7,973 nt of DNA from Lachnospiraceae bacterium (GTDB taxonomy: Bacteria; Bacillota; Clostridia; Lachnospirales; Lachnospiraceae). Shown piece by piece: positions 5,720-7,973 of the stretch (positions are counted from its first letter, which is position 1; each line of letters begins with the position of its first letter). A program made the translations under genes and the position numbers. The stretch covers positions 1-7,973 of the forward strand of contig JAGCXJ010000074.1 in the NCBI GenBank assembly GCA_017961385.1. Direction: 5' to 3'. Under the pieces are notes generated by a model. The model made no database searches and was not told the origin of the DNA. It was given only the letters and a program-made list of their open reading frames with translations.

Positions 5720-7397
5720 AGAAAGCTTACACGTTAAAAATCTGGCCCTGATAAAAGAGAGTGAGGTCTTTTTCTATCCGGGATTAAATATTCTTTCGGG
5801 CGAGACCGGTGCCGGCAAATCCATTATTCTCGGATCCATCAGACTGGCGCTGGGAGCAAAGGCAGGAAAGGAGTTTATCAGAAGCGGGGAGGAGTATGCT
5901 CTGATAGAACTCATCTTTAAGAGCGACAAAAAAGAGGTGATCGACAGATTAATGGAGTTTGATCTGCCGGTTGAAGATGACTCTACCATCTTTATTCAGA
6001 GAAAGATCATGGATGGCAGGAGCAGTGCCAAGATAAACGGCGAGACAGTCACCGGAAAGGCATTAAAGAGCATCGCATCCCTTTTAATAAACATCCACGG
6101 ACAGAATGATACCGCTCAGCTTCTTGATACAAAGAACTACCTTGACATACTCGATGAGTATGCAGGCCTTGAGATAGAGGATCTTTTAAATAAAGTAGAA
6201 GACAGCTTTTCTTCATACTCAGCACTAGCTAAGGAACTTGAAGAAAACGAGTCTCTTGATAAAAACAGAGACAGAGAACTCTCGCTTGCGGAGTTTGAAC
6301 TTAACGAGATAGACTCTGCAAACATAAAGATAGGCGAGGATGAGAAACTTGAAGACAGATACCGTCTGATGAACAATTCAAAAAAGATAGTCGATGCCAT
6401 TGCAAGGGCATATCAGGCTATCGATTCAGAGGGCGGTGTTAATGATGCGCTCGATCATGCCTTAAGGGAAGTAAGGAGCGTATTAAGATACGATGAGAAT
6501 ATAAACGATATAGAATCGCAGCTTTCCGATGCAGCCGATATCGTAGGCCAGCTAAGGCATTCGATGAATGAATACATGTCGGATCTTGAGTTCAGCGAAG
6601 CCGAGTTTAACGAGGTCGAAAGCAGGCTCGATACATTAAACCACTTAAAGAGCAAGTACGGAAACAGCCTTGAAGATGTTCTTGAGTATGCCGAGAATAA
6701 ACGTGCCTTCATTGAAAAGATGGCAGACTTTGGATCATATATGGCTGATCTTAAGAAACGGCTTGATGAGAGCAGGGAAACGCTCATCGGATGCTGCAGG
6801 CAGCTGTCGGAAGCACGAAAGGAAAAGGCAAGGATCCTTTCTAATGACCTTGAAAGAAATTTAAAGCAGTTAAATCTTGAAAATACGACATGCATGATAA
6901 ATGTATTAAGTGATGAAGAAAACATCACGACAAAAGGCTTTGACAGCGTAGACATTTTAGTATCGTTTAATGTCGGCGAACCGGTCAGATCTCTGAGCAT
7001 GGTCGCAAGCGGAGGCGAACTTTCAAGATTCATGCTTGCCTTGAAAGCAATAACGGCTGAAAAAGAGAGCATAGATACGCTCATTTTCGATGAGATCGAT
7101 TCGGGAATAAGCGGAAAGACAGCCTGGAACGTGGCCGAAAAGATGAACGTGATAGGCCTTAATCATCAGGTCATAGCCATAACTCATCTGGCTCAGATAG
7201 CGGCTATGGCAGACTCTCATTATCTGATAGAAAAAAAATCAGATACAGATCGCACTCAGACTGATATAATAAAGCTAAGCGAAGAAGAGAGTGTCAATGA
7301 GATAGCAAGGCTTATGTCGAGCGATGTAACGACAAAGGCAAATATAGAAAGCGCAAGAGAACTTAAAGCACAAGCGAGGGTAAGTAAAAGACTATGA
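5715..7397 (+). CDS. recN: DNA repair protein RecN
   Basis: RecN is an SMC-like ATPase that acts early in double-strand break repair, holding or bridging DNA ends and aiding RecA. At 560 aa it is of normal length. The N-terminal ATPase half has the Walker A motif GETGAGKS (29-36) in LSGETGAGKSIILGSI, and a Q-loop-like INIHGQND (125-132). A long helical, charged, coiled-coil-like region (about 155-390) separates it from the C-terminal half. That half has the ABC signature ASGGELSR (431-438), Walker B TLIFDEID (455-462), the D-loop SGISG (463-467) and the H-loop ITHLAQIAA (489-497). The tail ARLMSS (531-536) is the usual ARLMSG with Gly changed to Ser. The start is set by AGGGGAG at 5703-5709. 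An A8 run (7231-7238) lies in the codons for Glu506-Lys-Lys. The TGA overlaps the glgA ATG. No SOS box was seen upstream. Confidence 0.97.
   Translation: MLESLHVKNLALIKESEVFFYPGLNILSGETGAGKSIILGSIRLALGAKAGKEFIRSGEEYALIELIFKSDKKEVIDRLMEFDLPVEDDSTIFIQRKIMDGRSSAKINGETVTGKALKSIASLLINIHGQNDTAQLLDTKNYLDILDEYAGLEIEDLLNKVEDSFSSYSALAKELEENESLDKNRDRELSLAEFELNEIDSANIKIGEDEKLEDRYRLMNNSKKIVDAIARAYQAIDSEGGVNDALDHALREVRSVLRYDENINDIESQLSDAADIVGQLRHSMNEYMSDLEFSEAEFNEVESRLDTLNHLKSKYGNSLEDVLEYAENKRAFIEKMADFGSYMADLKKRLDESRETLIGCCRQLSEARKEKARILSNDLERNLKQLNLENTTCMINVLSDEENITTKGFDSVDILVSFNVGEPVRSLSMVASGGELSRFMLALKAITAEKESIDTLIFDEIDSGISGKTAWNVAEKMNVIGLNHQVIAITHLAQIAAMADSHYLIEKKSDTDRTQTDIIKLSEEESVNEIARLMSSDVTTKANIESARELKAQARVSKRL
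7242..7270 (+). promoter_or_regulatory. Possible internal promoter in recN ahead of glgA
   Basis: TGATATAAT (7262-7270) is a perfect extended -10 element (TGnTATAAT) for the housekeeping sigma factor. A half-matched -35 element, GATACA (7242-7247), lies 17 bp upstream, and an A8 run (7231-7238) sits above that like an UP element. Transcription would start near 7277 and give a leader of about 117 nt before the glgA ATG. It lies inside the recN coding sequence (codons for Asp-Ile-Ile), so codon choice alone could create it; a similar near-match (TGATATAAA) occurs within dxs at about 2405-2413. Only an RNA 5'-end map could confirm it. Confidence 0.3.
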
Positions 7398-7973
7398 AGA
7401 ACATTTTATTTGTGGCATCTGAGGGGGTTCCATTCATCAAGACAGGCGGACTTGCCGATGTAGTCGGCTCGCTTCCCAAATGCATTGACAAGAAATACTT
7501 TGATATCAGGGTCATACTTCCGAAGTATACATGCATGAAACCCGAATTCAAGGAAATGCTTTCGTTCAAGCAGAACTTCTACATGGACTTCCACTGGAAG
7601 AATGCATATGTCGGCATACTTGAGGCCGAATACGAAGGCATAAAGTTCTACTTCATCGATAACGAAGGATATTTCGGAGGAATGAGACCATACTGCGACG
7701 ATCCTCTGTGGGAGATAGAAAAATTCGCCTTCTTCAGCAAGGCTGCACTTTCAGCACTTCCTCTCATAGGCTTCAGACCGGATATCATTCACTGTCATGA
7801 CTGGCAGACGGGACTCATACCCGTATATCTTAAGGAGAGATTTGCGGGCAATGACTTCTTTAAGGGCATAAAGACCATAATGACTATCCACAATCTTAAG
7901 TTCCAGGGCAAATGGGGCATAAAGGATGTAAAGGAGATAACAGGTCTTTCAGACTATTATTTCACACCCGACA
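7394..7973 (+). CDS. glgA: Glycogen synthase (ADP-glucose type), 5' part only
   Basis: This GT5-family glycosyltransferase moves glucose from ADP-glucose to the non-reducing end of an alpha-1,4-glucan to build glycogen. The first 193 residues are visible of a usual 470-530; the gene runs off the window end. The start MKNILFVASEGVPFIKTGGL has the family KTGGL ADP-glucose-binding motif (16-20), continued by ADVVGSLPK (21-29). Further matches are RVILPKY (39-45), KFAFFSKAALSALP (110-123), DIIHCHDWQTGLIPVYL (130-146) and TIMTIHNLKFQG (161-172), all in the N-terminal GT5 domain. The loop usually read as a DGxYG-type segment is here GYFGGMRPYCDDPLWEIEK (92-110), a variant form. The ATG overlaps the recN stop by 4 nt. 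The nearest purine site, GAGGG (7376-7380), is 13 nt away, so translation probably depends on coupling to recN. Confidence 0.95.
   Translation, partial: MKNILFVASEGVPFIKTGGLADVVGSLPKCIDKKYFDIRVILPKYTCMKPEFKEMLSFKQNFYMDFHWKNAYVGILEAEYEGIKFYFIDNEGYFGGMRPYCDDPLWEIEKFAFFSKAALSALPLIGFRPDIIHCHDWQTGLIPVYLKERFAGNDFFKGIKTIMTIHNLKFQGKWGIKDVKEITGLSDYYFTPD

Noticed and set aside
6455..7084. Open frame of 209 codons on the - strand opposite recN
   Set aside because: It is the antisense shadow of recN, which has complete motifs on the + strand. The - strand translation is Ser/Leu-rich low-complexity sequence with no recognisable domain and no ribosome site.

Overview
The window is a dense stretch of chromosomal housekeeping genes from a low-to-moderate GC Gram-positive bacterium. 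Gene order and protein sequence point to the class Clostridia, most likely family Lachnospiraceae (Butyrivibrio/Roseburia-like). The order xseA-xseB-ispA-dxs-tlyA-nadK-argR-recN is a classic Firmicutes block. The proteins carry clostridial family signatures, and codon use favours AGA for Arg and ATA for Ile. The family-level assignment is inference from protein style; no 16S gene or other strict marker is present.

Layout: all nine genes lie on the + strand. Bases 1-730 hold the 3' end of xseA and the whole of xseB, the two exonuclease VII subunits. Bases 731-3507 hold ispA (farnesyl diphosphate synthase) and dxs (first enzyme of the MEP isoprenoid pathway). Bases 3504-5230 hold tlyA (rRNA 2'-O-methyltransferase) and nadK (NAD kinase). 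Bases 5235-5681 hold argR (arginine repressor) and 5715-7397 hold recN (SMC-like repair ATPase). From 7394 to the window end is the 5' part of glgA (glycogen synthase).

The genes are packed as one apparent transcription and translation unit. The junctions are TAGATG (xseA/xseB and xseB/ispA), a 2-nt gap (ispA/dxs), 4-nt ATGA overlaps (dxs/tlyA, tlyA/nadK, recN/glgA), a 4-nt gap (nadK/argR), and one 33-nt gap (argR/recN). No factor-independent terminator, RNA gene, mobile element, CRISPR array or gene on the - strand was found. No stretch over 300 bases lacks a gene.

The genes share few direct functional links. xseA/xseB and recN act in DNA processing and repair, and ispA/dxs act in isoprenoid supply. 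nadK supplies NADP(H), which the MEP pathway and biosynthesis use. argR is a regulator, tlyA modifies the ribosome, and glgA starts a carbon-storage function. I see no undescribed system here. The points worth a second look are small: two competing inverted repeats around the recN ribosome-binding site, an extended -10 promoter-like motif inside recN ahead of glgA, the fusion of glgA to the recN end of the operon, a tandem repeat at the dxs/tlyA junction, and a long C-terminal tail on TlyA.
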